From Glaciihabitans sp. (GTDB lineage: Bacteria; Actinomycetota; Actinomycetes; Actinomycetales; Microbacteriaceae): a stretch of DNA of 40,190 nucleotides. The notes under the pieces were generated by a model, which was not told the DNA's origin, did not search any database, and saw only the letters and a program-made list of their open reading frames with translations. The stretch spans positions 1 to 40,190 of the forward strand of contig JAODAO010000322.1 of assembly GCA_025463465.1 (NCBI GenBank). The letters run 5' to 3'. The translations under genes were made by a program, and so were the position numbers. Shown here piece by piece: positions 1 through 10,572 of this stretch; position 1 is the stretch's first letter; every line of letters begins with the position of its first letter.

Positions 1-145
1 GTCATTGAAATGGCACGGGTGAAAGAGAATCTGCCTCCCTGCGCTGGCATTATCCAGATCAGGTTCGACGGTCGAAGCTTGGAGAAGCTTCCTCTCAGCC
101 CGGCATACCGGACTCCCGTGTTCACCCTAAGTCTAGGCTCTTGGC

Positions 146-1066
146 ATGGACTTCCGCATATTTACCGAACCGCAAGAGGGCGCCAGCTACAACGAGATCC
201 TCGCGGTTGCGCAGGCGACCGAGAGACTCGGCTTCGACGCCTTCTTCCGCAGCGACCACTACCTGGCCATGACCGGCACCGGGGCGAACACCACCGACGC
301 GTGGACGACGCTGGCCGGCCTCGCCCGGGAGACAGCGCGGATCAAGCTGGGAACCCTCGTCTCGTCGGTGACGTACCGCGTGCCCGGGATCCTTGCCATC
401 CAGGTCGCCCAGGTCGACCAGATGTCGAACGGGCGCGCCGAACTCGGCCTCGGCACCGGCTGGTTCGAGCGCGAACACACGGCGTATGGCATCCCGTTCC
501 CGGCGAAACGTTTTGGGCTGCTGGCCGAGCAGCTGGAGATTGTCACGGGGTTGTGGGCAACCCCGCCCGGCGAGACATACTCGTTCACCGGCGAGCACTA
601 TACGTTGGTTGATTCGCCCGCGCTGCCGCAGCCCGTGCAGTCGCCTGTTCCGGTAATCGTCGGCGGGGGCGGTAAAACAAAGACGCCGGCGCTCGCCGCG
701 AGGTTCTCCACGGAATATAACTCGGGGTTCGCCTCGGTCGCCGAGCACGCAGCCCGCCGGGACCGCCTGCTGTATGCGTGCGAGGAGATCGGCCGAGACC
801 CGAAGACCATCACCCTCTCGGTGGCGGGAGGCACGGCGGTTGCGGCAACAACCGAGCACGCCGAACGCCGCGCCCGCGCGGCTGACAACACACTCGACGC
901 CATGCGGGAGTCAGGCTTTGTAGGTTCTGTTGACGAGGTCGTCGACCGCATCGGTGCCCTCGGCGACCTGGGTTACTCGCGAATCTACTTCCAGGTGATG
1001 GACATGGCTGACCTCGACCACCTCGACTTCCTGGCCCGCGAGGTGGTACCGCGCGTCACCACATAA
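146..1066 (+). CDS. LLM class F420-dependent oxidoreductase
   Basis: 306-aa ORF; luciferase-like pattern (MDFRIFTEPQEGASYNEILAVAQATERLGFDAFFRSDHY, NGRAELGLGTGWFEREHTAYGIPFP). Confidence 0.9.
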   Translation: MDFRIFTEPQEGASYNEILAVAQATERLGFDAFFRSDHYLAMTGTGANTTDAWTTLAGLARETARIKLGTLVSSVTYRVPGILAIQVAQVDQMSNGRAELGLGTGWFEREHTAYGIPFPAKRFGLLAEQLEIVTGLWATPPGETYSFTGEHYTLVDSPALPQPVQSPVPVIVGGGGKTKTPALAARFSTEYNSGFASVAEHAARRDRLLYACEEIGRDPKTITLSVAGGTAVAATTEHAERRARAADNTLDAMRESGFVGSVDEVVDRIGALGDLGYSRIYFQVMDMADLDHLDFLAREVVPRVTT

Positions 1067-1223
1067 CCAACCCGGGCAGAGAGTTTGCCGGCTCCGCGAC
1101 ATCCCCCGTGCGCTCCGTCCTGCCGGCTATCTGCTCGCAGAAGCGCCTGGGCATAACCGTGTTAATACGGGTGTGCGGTGCGCGGCTGAGCCGTGCGCGG
1201 GTGGCTGGTGCGCGGGCGGCCCG

Positions 1224-1676
1224 TTACTGCTCGCGGGTGAGGACAACCAGCGGGATGAGGCGGTCGGTGCGCTCCTCATATTCGGCGTAGTCGGGATAAA
1301 CGCCGACCATCATCGGCCAGAGGCGTTCGCGCTCGGATTCGCTCGCCTCGCTGGCGACGGCCCAGAACGTGTCGCCGCCGACCTGCAGCCAGACCCGCTC
1401 GTTGGCCTTCAGGTTGAGGAACCAGACGGGGTGTTTGGGCGCACCACCGAGCGAGGCGCATATGATGAACCTGTCACCGTCGGTGCCGTAGATGAGGCAG
1501 GTGCGACGCCACTGGCCGCTGGAACGTCCCTGCGTCGTCAGCAGCAACAGCGCTGCACCGTGTTTGAAGTCGGGCTTGGCGCCGTCGGTGGCGACGTATT
1601 CCTTGATCTGGTTAGCCACCCAGGGTTCGCTGTTGTCGATGATCGGGCTGGGTGCAGGCGCGGTTGAGATGCTCAT
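1224..1676 (-). CDS. Nitroreductase family deazaflavin (F420)-dependent oxidoreductase (DDN-like)
   Basis: 150-aa ORF with LLLLTTQGRSSGQWRRTCLIYGTDGDRFIICASLGGAPKHPVWFLNLKAN, typical of the DDN/DUF385 family. Confidence 0.88.
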   Translation of the reverse strand: MSISTAPAPSPIIDNSEPWVANQIKEYVATDGAKPDFKHGAALLLLTTQGRSSGQWRRTCLIYGTDGDRFIICASLGGAPKHPVWFLNLKANERVWLQVGGDTFWAVASEASESERERLWPMMVGVYPDYAEYEERTDRLIPLVVLTREQ

Positions 1677-1709
1677 GGCCCAACGCTACGACACCATGGG
1701 GCAAGATGA

Positions 1710-2246
1710 TCAGTCCTCGTCGAGCATCGCAAGTACCTTCGAGACGGTGCGAAGATTGCGGGCGGTGGCGGCAGGGCCAAGTTGTTTGGCAAATCGTGGC
1801 GGGAGCTTCGTTTTCAGAACTCCGTCCGGCAGCCACTGGTAGAGCGCGAAACGGCCGATCTCCAGGCGCTCTGGCGCAAGGACCGTGTCGGATGGTCGAT
1901 CAATGGCGGCGACGTCCGGCATCGGGTCGAGGAACGTGATGACCATACGAGCCGGGTCAGCGACATCCACCAGCGGGTTCTCGTTCGCAATTTCACGGAA
2001 CCGGTCTGCGGTGACCAGCACCACCCGCGGGCTCACCCCGGTGCGGGTGGCGATGAGCGATTCCAGCTCGGTGACCGCCGGGGCGCCGAGTGTTTTGCCG
2101 GAGTCGAACACCACGTTGCCGCTCTGCAGGTGGGTGCGCACACCGGTGTAGCCGAGGGACGACACGATGTCGCGCAGCTCTGGCATCGAGATGCGTGCGG
2201 CGGTGCCGACGTTGATTCCGCGCAGCAGCGCCACGTACCTGGCCAT
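1710..2246 (-). CDS. DUF1697 domain-containing protein
   Basis: MARYVALLRGINVGTAARISMPELRDIVSSLGYTGVRTHLQSGNVVFDS is the hallmark DUF1697 N-terminus; start taken at the internal Met. Confidence 0.9.
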   Translation of the reverse strand: MARYVALLRGINVGTAARISMPELRDIVSSLGYTGVRTHLQSGNVVFDSGKTLGAPAVTELESLIATRTGVSPRVVLVTADRFREIANENPLVDVADPARMVITFLDPMPDVAAIDRPSDTVLAPERLEIGRFALYQWLPDGVLKTKLPPRFAKQLGPAATARNLRTVSKVLAMLDED

Positions 2247-2253
2247 AACCGCC

Positions 2254-3066
2254 TTATACCTCAAACGCGGCGCGGCTGAGGCGAATCATCTTCAGCGCCG
2301 GATAGATGGCGAGAAACAGCACCATTGGTGCACGCACACCCGCGTTGCGAACGCCGTGCCGCTGGTAGGTGCGCTCGAACCTGGTGACGTAGTAGAGGTA
2401 GTCGCGTGGAGAGTCGTCGATTCGGCGAGCGCTCATTCCCGCCACCATCGTCGAGACGTAGGTGACCCGCAGGCCGTGCTGTTGCAGGTGCACGGAGAGG
2501 TCGATGTCCTCGTGCAGCTCATCGTCGACGTCTGCGCAGACCTCGGACCGAATCTGCCGCCATGCCGATGCCCGCAGGGCCATGTTGCTTCCGAAAACGA
2601 ACGAATACTGGCGGCAGAGTTTGAGCATGCCGCGGCGCACCCGGTCGTCCGCACGCAACCCCAGTTTCACCAGCGGCATGTCGTAATAGCTCATCGGGCC
2701 GGTGGATGCCGCTACCGCGGTGTCGGTGAAGGCCAGCTGCACCTCGTGTACCCAGGTCGGATCGACCACGGTGTCGGCGTCGATGCGCCCGAGCACGTCG
2801 CCGGTGGCCGCGTTGAAGCCGGCGTCGCGGGTGGGGATAAGTCCCTGGATGAGGTCCTGGGTGACGAGGCGGATTGGCGCGAGCGGGTGATCGCGCTGGA
2901 GCTGTGTGACGATCGCGGCTGTGGCGTCTGTCGAGCGGTTGTCGACCACGATGATCTCGTGGGCGGCGGCGGTCTGGCCCAGCGCTGCGAGCACACAGGA
3001 GCGGATCGTCCTCTCCTCGTTGTAAGCGGGAATAACGATCGAGACTGATGGCACTGGGCTCGTCAT
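2254..3066 (-). CDS. Glycosyltransferase family 2
   Basis: VSIVIPAYNEERTIRSCVLAALGQT...IIVVDNRSTDAT...GRIDADTVVDPTW (GT-A fold, DxD-type). Confidence 0.9.
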   Translation of the reverse strand: MTSPVPSVSIVIPAYNEERTIRSCVLAALGQTAAAHEIIVVDNRSTDATAAIVTQLQRDHPLAPIRLVTQDLIQGLIPTRDAGFNAATGDVLGRIDADTVVDPTWVHEVQLAFTDTAVAASTGPMSYYDMPLVKLGLRADDRVRRGMLKLCRQYSFVFGSNMALRASAWRQIRSEVCADVDDELHEDIDLSVHLQQHGLRVTYVSTMVAGMSARRIDDSPRDYLYYVTRFERTYQRHGVRNAGVRAPMVLFLAIYPALKMIRLSRAAFEV

Positions 3067-3231
3067 GTTCTCTCACCCTAGTGGCGACAACCCCTATCTC
3101 CCCAGTGGTTGTCCGGAGAGAATTCTGGAGCGGCCAGCCGGCGACACCATAGTGGAAGAACCAGCAAAATTGCCGGATGTTCCCCATTTTGGTGTTGGTA
3201 CGGTGGAGTCTTCGGTCATTGAAAGGACCCT

Positions 3232-5433
3232 ATGTACACCTGGCCTGGTACGGCATACCCTCTTGGCGCCACCTTCGACGGCAACGGAACCAACTTCGCC
3301 ATTTTCAGTGAGGCCGCTGAGAAGGTCGAACTGTGTCTCTTCGACGAGGAAAACGTTGAGACACGCGTTGAATTGATCGAGGTGGATGCCTACGTCTGGC
3401 ACACCTATCTTCCCCAGGTGCAGCCGGGACAGCGTTACGGCTACCGGGTGACCGGAGCGTACGACCCCGCCTCCGGCACCCGCTGCAACCCCAACAAACT
3501 ACTGCTCGACCCGTACGCAAAGGCGACCGCTGGTGAGATCGACTGGGACCAGTCCCTGTTCTCCTACAACTTCGGCGACCCCGACTCGCAGAACGACGAC
3601 GACTCCGCCGCACACATGATGCTCGGTGTTGTGGTGAACCCCTTCTTCGACTGGGCCGGAGACCGCCGCCCGAACACCCCGTACTCGCAGACGGTGATTT
3701 ACGAGGCGCACGTGAAGGGCCTCACCCAGCTGCACCCGGGTATCCCGGACGAGATCCGCGGTACCTACAGCGCCATCGCCCACCCCGCGATCATCGAGCA
3801 CCTGCAGAAGCTCGGCATTACCGCGATCGAGCTGATGCCGGTCCACCAGTTCGTCAACGACAGCACCCTGCAGGAACAGGGCCTGTCGAACTACTGGGGT
3901 TACAACACCATCGGATTCTTCGCCCCGCACAACTCCTATTCCGCCGGCGGCCAGCTTGGCCAGCAGGTGCAGGAGTTCAAGGGAATGGTGCGCGCCCTGC
4001 ACACCGCCGGCATCGAAGTCATCCTCGACGTGGTCTACAACCACACAGCGGAGGGCAACCATCTCGGCCCGACCCTGTCGTTCCGCGGTATCGACAACGC
4101 GGCCTACTACCGGCTGATGGATGACGAGCCGCAGTACTACATGGACTACACGGGAACCGGTAACTCCTTCAACGTGCGCCACCCGCACTCGCTCCAACTG
4201 ATTATGGACAGCCTGCGCTACTGGGTTACCGAGATGCACGTCGACGGATTCCGGTTCGACCTTGCCTCCGCCCTGGCCCGCGAGTTCTACGACGTTGACC
4301 GGCTGTCAACCTTCTTCGAGCTTGTGCAGCAGGATCCGGTGGTTTCTCAGGTCAAGCTGATCGCCGAGCCGTGGGACGTTGGCCCCGGCGGTTACCAGGT
4401 CGGCAACTTCCCGCCGCAGTGGACGGAGTGGAATGGTAAGTACCGCGACACCGTGCGCGATTTCTGGCGTGGCGAGCCGGCCACCCTCGGCGAGTTCGCC
4501 TCGCGCATCACGGGTTCGGCCGACCTCTACGAGCACTCCGGTCGCCGCCCGGTTGCATCGATCAACTTCGTCACGGCTCACGATGGTTTCACTATCCACG
4601 ACCTCGTCTCCTATAACGAGAAGCACAACGAGGCCAACGGTGAGGGCAACAACGACGGCGAATCGCACAACCGCTCGTACAACTTCGGTGAAGAGGGTCC
4701 GACCACCGATCCCGACATCCTGGTGCTGCGCTCGCGCCAGCAGCGCAACTTCCTCGCGACCATGCTGTTGTCGCAGGGTGTGCCGATGATCCTGCACGGC
4801 GACGAGCTCGGTCGCACCCAGCTCGGTAACAACAACACCTACGCCCAGGACTCCGAAATCAGCTGGGTGCACTGGGACCACGCCGACGGCCCGCTGATTG
4901 AGTTCACCGCGGCCCTGGTGCGGCTGCGCAAGGAACACCCGACGTTCCGCCGCAGCCGATTCTTCGACGGCCGCCCCGTGCGTCGCAGCGAGGGCGACGC
5001 GATCCCCGACATCGTGTGGCTGCAGCCCGACGGTACGGCGATGGCCCCGGAGGACTGGGGAAGCGGCTTCGGCCGCGCCATCGGTGTGTTCCTGAACGGA
5101 GACGGCATCGGCGGCCGCGACCCCCGTGGTGAGCGCATCATCGACCGCCATTTCATCGTTATGTTCAACGCCCATGACGAGACGGTCGACTTCACCCTTC
5201 CCATCGACGAGTACTCGCCGGTCTGGGAGATCGTTGTCGACACGGCCGGCATTAGTGCCGACTCTGAACCCCGCTCCGCCGGCACCGTCGTTTCCGTCCA
5301 GGAGAAGTCGCTGATCGTGCTGCGCGCCTACATAGAACCAGAAGTCGAGGCGGACCACTCGGTTGCCGCCTCCCTCGCCGTGCTCGTCGCCTCCAGCGCC
5401 GACGACGCACCGTCCGCCCAAACGGAGGCATAA
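3232..5433 (+). CDS. treX: Glycogen debranching enzyme TreX/GlgX
   Basis: 733-aa ORF; GH13 motifs DVVYNHTAEGN, VDGFRFDLAS, FVTAHDGFT; first gene of a treX-treY-treZ cluster. Confidence 0.93.
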   Translation: MYTWPGTAYPLGATFDGNGTNFAIFSEAAEKVELCLFDEENVETRVELIEVDAYVWHTYLPQVQPGQRYGYRVTGAYDPASGTRCNPNKLLLDPYAKATAGEIDWDQSLFSYNFGDPDSQNDDDSAAHMMLGVVVNPFFDWAGDRRPNTPYSQTVIYEAHVKGLTQLHPGIPDEIRGTYSAIAHPAIIEHLQKLGITAIELMPVHQFVNDSTLQEQGLSNYWGYNTIGFFAPHNSYSAGGQLGQQVQEFKGMVRALHTAGIEVILDVVYNHTAEGNHLGPTLSFRGIDNAAYYRLMDDEPQYYMDYTGTGNSFNVRHPHSLQLIMDSLRYWVTEMHVDGFRFDLASALAREFYDVDRLSTFFELVQQDPVVSQVKLIAEPWDVGPGGYQVGNFPPQWTEWNGKYRDTVRDFWRGEPATLGEFASRITGSADLYEHSGRRPVASINFVTAHDGFTIHDLVSYNEKHNEANGEGNNDGESHNRSYNFGEEGPTTDPDILVLRSRQQRNFLATMLLSQGVPMILHGDELGRTQLGNNNTYAQDSEISWVHWDHADGPLIEFTAALVRLRKEHPTFRRSRFFDGRPVRRSEGDAIPDIVWLQPDGTAMAPEDWGSGFGRAIGVFLNGDGIGGRDPRGERIIDRHFIVMFNAHDETVDFTLPIDEYSPVWEIVVDTAGISADSEPRSAGTVVSVQEKSLIVLRAYIEPEVEADHSVAASLAVLVASSADDAPSAQTEA

Positions 5434-5435
5434 GT

Positions 5436-7745
5436 ATGACCGTTCCCGTGTCCACATACCGGTTGCAGATCCGGGAGGCCTTTGACCTGGCCGCCGCCGC
5501 CGCGGTGGCCGACTACGTGAAGGCGCTCGGTGCCGACTGGCTGTACCTTTCCCCCCTGCTGAAGGCGACGGAAGGTTCTGACCACGGCTACGACGTGGTC
5601 GACCACTCCCTCGTCGACCCGGCCCGCGGTGGCAAAGAGGGCCTCGACACCCTGTCCACCACGGCAAAGGGGCTCGGCCTCGGTGTGCTGATCGACATCG
5701 TGCCGAACCACGTTGGTGTGGAAGACCCCACCCAGAATCCCTGGTGGTGGGACCTGCTGGCGAACGGCCAGGAGTCGCGCTACGCCGAGGCGTTCGACGT
5801 CGACTGGGCGTTCGGAGCTGGCAAGGTTCGCATTCCGGTCCTTGGTGGCACGGTAGAGGAGTCCCTCGCCGCGGGCGAACTGAGTGTCGCTAACGGTGAG
5901 CTGCACTATTTTGAGAACCGCTTCCCACTGGCCCCCGGCTCCTTTGCCGAGGGTGACAGCGTCGCCGACGTCGTCGCTCGGCAGCACTATGAGCTGGTCA
6001 ACTGGCGTCGCGCCGACGCCGAGCTTAACTATCGACGATTTTTCGCCGTGAACACGCTCGCAGGGATCCGGGTCGAGGTTCCCTGGGTATTCGAGGAGTC
6101 CCACGCCGAGATCCTGCGCTGGGTGCGCACCGGCCTTGCCGATGGCCTGCGTGTTGACCACCCCGACGGTCTCGCCGATCCCGGCGGGTACCTCGATGCA
6201 CTCGCCGCCGCCACCGGCAACACCGAGGTATGGGTGGAAAAGATCCTCGAGGGCGACGAGCCGCTGCCGCCGTTCTGGGCAACCGCTGGAACTACCGGGT
6301 ACGACGCCCTCGCCGACATCGACCGGGTGCTTGTTGACCCGGCCGGCCGAGACGCGCTCGACTCCCTGGACACTCGCCTGCGTGGCCGCGCCCAGCCGAT
6401 GGACTGGCACACGCTGATCCGCGGCACCAAGCGTCACATCGCAGACACCATCCTGCGCTCCGAGGTCGTTCGCCTCGAACGCCTGCTGCCGGAGCCCATC
6501 CCCCACGCGGACGATGCCCTCGCCGAACTACTGGCCTGCTTCCCCGTGTACCGCTCCTACCTGCCCATGGGTCGCGAGAACATCGACGCAGCGGCTGAGT
6601 TGGCGACGAAGCACCGCCCCGAGCTGGCCGACAGCATCACCGCACTGGTGCCGCTCCTCGCAGACCCGCAGCAGCCGATCGCCGTCCGATTCCAGCAGAC
6701 CTCCGGGATTGTGATTGCAAAGGGAGTGGAAGACACCGCTTTCTACCGTTACAGCCGGCTGTCCTCACTGACCGAGGTTGGCGCAGACCCCGCCGAGTTC
6801 TCCATCGACACCAAAGAATTCCACGAGCGCCAAATCCGCCGCCAGGCCAGTTTCCCCGCCTCGCTGACCACCCTCTCCACCCACGACACCAAGCGTGGTG
6901 AGGACACCAGGGCGCGCATCTCGGTACTCGCGGAGCTTCCCGAGCAGTGGCAGTCCACCGTCGACACCCTGCGCGAGCGGGCACCGCTAGGTGATGGACC
7001 GCTGGAAAACCTGCTCTGGCAGTCGATTGTCGGCGCGTGGCCTGCCTCTCGCGAGCGCCTGCACAACTACGCCGATAAAGCGGCGCGGGAGGCCGGCAAC
7101 TCCACGGGTTGGACCGATCAGAACGCCGAGTTCGAAAAGAGGATGCACGCCCTCATTGACAGTGTTTTTGACGACGAAAAAGTCGCCTCCACTCTCTCGA
7201 CGTTTGTGGACGACATAGCCCAGGCCGGCTGGTCGAACTCCCTGACCGCGAAAATAATCCAGATCACTGCCCCCGGTGTACCGGACGTCTACCAGGGCAG
7301 TGAGCTGTGGGAGACAAGTCTGGTCGACCCGGACAACCGCCGCGCCGTTGACTTCGACCTACGTCGCGCGATCCTCGCAGAGGTCAACGCCGGAGCCCTT
7401 CCTCCCATCGATGAGACCGGCGCGGCTAAGCTGCTCGTCACCACCAGGGCGCTGCGCCTACGCCGCGATCGACCAGAGTTGTTCACCCGCTACGCCGAAC
7501 TGGACGCCTTCGGTTCCGCCGCCGACCATGCCATCGCGTTCGACTGCGGCGGTGCGGTCACCATCGGCACGCGCCTGCCTGTCGGCCTCGCTAAGCACGG
7601 GGGCTGGGGTGACACGTTCATCCTGCTTCCCAAACGCAGAGTCGTCGACGTGATCACCGGCAGAGAATACGACGGGGGGATGATTCGCCTCGCGGATGTC
7701 CTCTCTACCTACCCCGTCGCCCTCCTCGCCCCGGTGCAGTCGTGA
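5436..7745 (+). CDS. treY: Malto-oligosyltrehalose synthase
   Basis: 769-aa [67 protein letters not shown]; 2 nt after treX. Confidence 0.95.
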   Translation: MTVPVSTYRLQIREAFDLAAAAAVADYVKALGADWLYLSPLLKATEGSDHGYDVVDHSLVDPARGGKEGLDTLSTTAKGLGLGVLIDIVPNHVGVEDPTQNPWWWDLLANGQESRYAEAFDVDWAFGAGKVRIPVLGGTVEESLAAGELSVANGELHYFENRFPLAPGSFAEGDSVADVVARQHYELVNWRRADAELNYRRFFAVNTLAGIRVEVPWVFEESHAEILRWVRTGLADGLRVDHPDGLADPGGYLDALAAATGNTEVWVEKILEGDEPLPPFWATAGTTGYDALADIDRVLVDPAGRDALDSLDTRLRGRAQPMDWHTLIRGTKRHIADTILRSEVVRLERLLPEPIPHADDALAELLACFPVYRSYLPMGRENIDAAAELATKHRPELADSITALVPLLADPQQPIAVRFQQTSGIVIAKGVEDTAFYRYSRLSSLTEVGADPAEFSIDTKEFHERQIRRQASFPASLTTLSTHDTKRGEDTRARISVLAELPEQWQSTVDTLRERAPLGDGPLENLLWQSIVGAWPASRERLHNYADKAAREAGNSTGWTDQNAEFEKRMHALIDSVFDDEKVASTLSTFVDDIAQAGWSNSLTAKIIQITAPGVPDVYQGSELWETSLVDPDNRRAVDFDLRRAILAEVNAGALPPIDETGAAKLLVTTRALRLRRDRPELFTRYAELDAFGSAADHAIAFDCGGAVTIGTRLPVGLAKHGGWGDTFILLPKRRVVDVITGREYDGGMIRLADVLSTYPVALLAPVQS

Positions 7746-9487
7746 ACCGGCCCCGCGGCACCGCGGTCTGGGCACCGCTGGCCAAAACGGTGAGCCTGCG
7801 TACCGGCGGACGTGACATCCCCATGGTCGTCGACCCGGTCGGCTGGTGGAGTGCCGACGTCACCCTCCCCGTCGGCGCCGAATACGGATATCTGATCGAC
7901 AACGAGGAGAATCCTGTCCCTGACCCTCGTTCGCTGCGCCAGCCGAACGGCGTGCACGGCCTCAGCGCCGTGTTCGACCCGGCCGAGCACAGCTGGGGTG
8001 ACCAGGGCTGGGCCGGTCGCCAGCTGGCCGGCGGTGTCATCTATGAGATGCACATCGGCACGTTTACCCCCGATGGGACCCTCGATTCCGCCATCAACCG
8101 CCTCGATCACCTGGTGGAGCTGGGCATCGACTTCGTCGAGGTACTTCCGGTCAACGCCTTCAACGGCACCCACAACTGGGGTTACGACGGCGTCCTGTGG
8201 CACGCCGTGCACGAGGGCTACGGCGGACCGGCCGCTTACCAGCGGTTTGTCGACGCCTGCCATAGCCGCGGTCTCGCCGTCATCCAGGATGTGGTCTACA
8301 ACCACCTCGGCCCGAGCGGCAATTACCTGCCGAACTTTGGACCGTACCTGCACGACGCCAGCGCCAACACCTGGGGTTCTTCTGTCAACCTGGACGAGCC
8401 GGCCGTTCGCCGGTTCATTCTCGACAACGTCGACCTGTGGCTGAGGGACTACCACGTTGACGGTTTGCGCCTCGATGCCGTCCACGCGCTCGTTGACGAC
8501 AGCGACAAGCATCTGCTGCAGGAAATGGCGGAGGAGACAGATGCCCTCAGCGCCCACCTGGGCCGCCCGCTCACCCTGATCGCCGAATCCGACCTCAACG
8601 ACCCGAAGCTGATCATGCCGAGGGAGGCTGGCGGCTACGGGCTGACAGCACAGTGGAGCGACGACTACCACCACTCCGTGCACGTCGCCCTGACCGGCGA
8701 GACCACCGGTTACTACGCGGACTTCGCCTCTCTCGGAGCGCTGACCAAAACATCCACCCAGGGCTTTTTCCACGATGGCACCTACTCGTCCTTCCGGGAG
8801 CGCAACCATGGCCACCCGATCGACCCGGCCGTGCCAACCTGGCGCCTGGTGACCTTCGCTCAGGACCATGACCAGATCGGTAACCGTGCGATCGGAGACC
8901 GACTGACGGAAACCCTCGATTACGGCCAGCTGGCCATCTCGGCCGTGCTCACCCTCACCAGCCCATTCACCCCGATGCTGTTTATGGGCGAAGAGTGGGG
9001 AGCCCAGTCCCCGTGGCAGTTCTTCACTTCGCACCCCGAGGCGGATTTGGGCAAGGCGACGGCCGAGGGACGGATCGCCGAGTTCGAAAAAATGGGCTGG
9101 GATCCTGCCGTGGTCCCCGACCCACAGGATCCGGACACCTTCCTCCGTTCGAAGTTGGACTGGGAGGAACTCGGCAGCGCGGACAACACCCGGCTGCTCG
9201 GGGTGTACCGCGACCTGATCAACCTCCGTCGGACGCGGCCGGAGCTGACCGACCCACGGTTCGCCCACCTCGCCGCGACCTACAGCGACGAGCGGAACTG
9301 GTACCGGCTGGAGCGCGGTGCCGTGAGTATCCTCGTCAATTTCGGTACCGAGGCAATCACACTGCCGTTGGGGGCGCCCGTGAGCATCCTGCTTTCGACC
9401 GACGAGAACGCCAGCGTCACCGATCGGGAGGCAACTCTTCCCGCCCACTCGGCGCTCATCGTGGCGATGGAAATCACCCTTCCCTAA
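7742..9487 (+). CDS. treZ: Malto-oligosyltrehalose trehalohydrolase
   Basis: 581-aa [48 protein letters not shown]; 4-nt GTGA overlap with treY. Confidence 0.95.
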   Translation: MNRPRGTAVWAPLAKTVSLRTGGRDIPMVVDPVGWWSADVTLPVGAEYGYLIDNEENPVPDPRSLRQPNGVHGLSAVFDPAEHSWGDQGWAGRQLAGGVIYEMHIGTFTPDGTLDSAINRLDHLVELGIDFVEVLPVNAFNGTHNWGYDGVLWHAVHEGYGGPAAYQRFVDACHSRGLAVIQDVVYNHLGPSGNYLPNFGPYLHDASANTWGSSVNLDEPAVRRFILDNVDLWLRDYHVDGLRLDAVHALVDDSDKHLLQEMAEETDALSAHLGRPLTLIAESDLNDPKLIMPREAGGYGLTAQWSDDYHHSVHVALTGETTGYYADFASLGALTKTSTQGFFHDGTYSSFRERNHGHPIDPAVPTWRLVTFAQDHDQIGNRAIGDRLTETLDYGQLAISAVLTLTSPFTPMLFMGEEWGAQSPWQFFTSHPEADLGKATAEGRIAEFEKMGWDPAVVPDPQDPDTFLRSKLDWEELGSADNTRLLGVYRDLINLRRTRPELTDPRFAHLAATYSDERNWYRLERGAVSILVNFGTEAITLPLGAPVSILLSTDENASVTDREATLPAHSALIVAMEITLP

Positions 9488-9505
9488 CCGGGAAATAACG
9501 GCACC

Positions 9506-9568
9506 GACATTGACGGCGCCGCATGGTGTCCCCGCCAAAGGGGAACGCCATGCGGCGCCGTCAATGTC
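9506..9568. terminator. Long perfect inverted repeat downstream of treZ, candidate terminator hairpin
   Basis: Left arm GACATTGACGGCGCCGCATGG (9506-9526), right arm CCATGCGGCGCCGTCAATGTC (9548-9568), exact 21-bp reverse complements; the 21-nt loop contains a further TCCCC/GGGGA pairing. No obvious T-tract. Confidence 0.75.
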
Positions 9569-9678
9569 AAGGGTCCCTCTGTCTCTTGCCGGGCCATGCC
9601 GGTCATGTTTAACTAAGGTCATCCCCAACGGAGGGGGTATCCCGGTCGTCCTGCGGGCGCCGGTGAAAGGACCGCGCA

Positions 9679-9909
9679 ATGGCTATATCCCACCCCAAAA
9701 CCCGTGATTCGCGCAACGAACCCGTGATCGCGCTCGTCACCGACAACGTTTTCAGCATTATGTCCGAACACGACACCCTCGGCTTTATTCACAAGGCCGG
9801 TTCGGTCTATGTCGCCCTCAGTGGCGACGTGCTCAGCCACTCCGTCGAAGTCGGCCAATCGCTGACCTGGGAGCAGGCCTTGCAGATGGTGCGCGATAAC
9901 GCTCACTGA
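9679..9909 (+). CDS. Small hypothetical protein (76 aa)
   Basis: MAISHPKTRDSRNEPVIALVTDNVFSIMSEHDTLGFIHKAGSVYVALSGDVLSHSVEVGQSLTWEQALQMVRDNAH; GAAAGGA upstream; coding-like composition. Confidence 0.75.
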   Translation: MAISHPKTRDSRNEPVIALVTDNVFSIMSEHDTLGFIHKAGSVYVALSGDVLSHSVEVGQSLTWEQALQMVRDNAH

Positions 9910-10020
9910 GAAGACCCCCACAAGGCGCCGGTGCCGTGACCGAACACTCGACCACGGCACCATTGTCGATAACGCCCCTGGAAGCGGCGACCACGCGTGT
10001 TGTCGAAATAGAGTGAGAAC

Positions 10021-10524
10021 GTGACGACACGACTGGTAATCATCGCTGACACCCATGTTCCCGCGCGGGCAAAACGTCTTCCCCCGACGCTCTGGCCGGT
10101 CCTCGAGCAGGCCGACATCGTGGTGCACGCCGGCGACTGGGTCGAACCCGCCCTTCTCGACGAGCTGCAGGAACGATGCCGCCGTGTCATCGGGGTTTAC
10201 GGCAACAACGATGGTGAGGAGCTGCGCACTCGCCTGCCGCTGGTCGCCCTCAACACCATCGAGGGTATGCACGTCGCCGTGGTACACGAGACAGGCCCGG
10301 CACCGGGCCGGGAGGCCAGGGCAGACATCGCGTTTCCCACCACAGACGTCCTCATTTTCGGCCACAGTCACATTCCCTGGAACACCACCTCGCCGCGCGG
10401 CATGCGGTTGCTCAATCCCGGGTCCCCCACCGATCGCAGGCGGCAGCCCCACTGCACGTATCTGACCGCCGAAATAACCGATGGTGAACTCACCAATGTG
10501 ACCACGGTGAACCTGCCTCGCTGA
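10021..10524 (+). CDS. YfcE/MJ0936-type metallophosphoesterase
   Basis: IIADTHVPARA, VVHAGDWVEP, VYGNNDGEE, FGHSHIPW, LLNPGSPTDRR; GTG start. Confidence 0.92.
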   Translation: MTTRLVIIADTHVPARAKRLPPTLWPVLEQADIVVHAGDWVEPALLDELQERCRRVIGVYGNNDGEELRTRLPLVALNTIEGMHVAVVHETGPAPGREARADIAFPTTDVLIFGHSHIPWNTTSPRGMRLLNPGSPTDRRRQPHCTYLTAEITDGELTNVTTVNLPR

Positions 10525-10572
10525 ACCACATTCGGTCCGCCAGACCACAGCCGTCGCGTCCGGAAGACGACC

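Noticed and set aside
4306-5667. 453-aa minus-strand ORF antisense to treX
   Set aside because: Antisense artefact of GC-rich codon bias; no domain signature or RBS.
5328-6506. 392-aa minus-strand ORF antisense to treY
   Set aside because: Same reason; treY motifs on the plus strand are unambiguous.
7709-9679. 656-aa minus-strand ORF antisense to treZ
   Set aside because: Fully opposite a clear GH13 gene; Val/Gly/Arg-rich with no recognisable motif, as expected for antisense frames in high-GC DNA.
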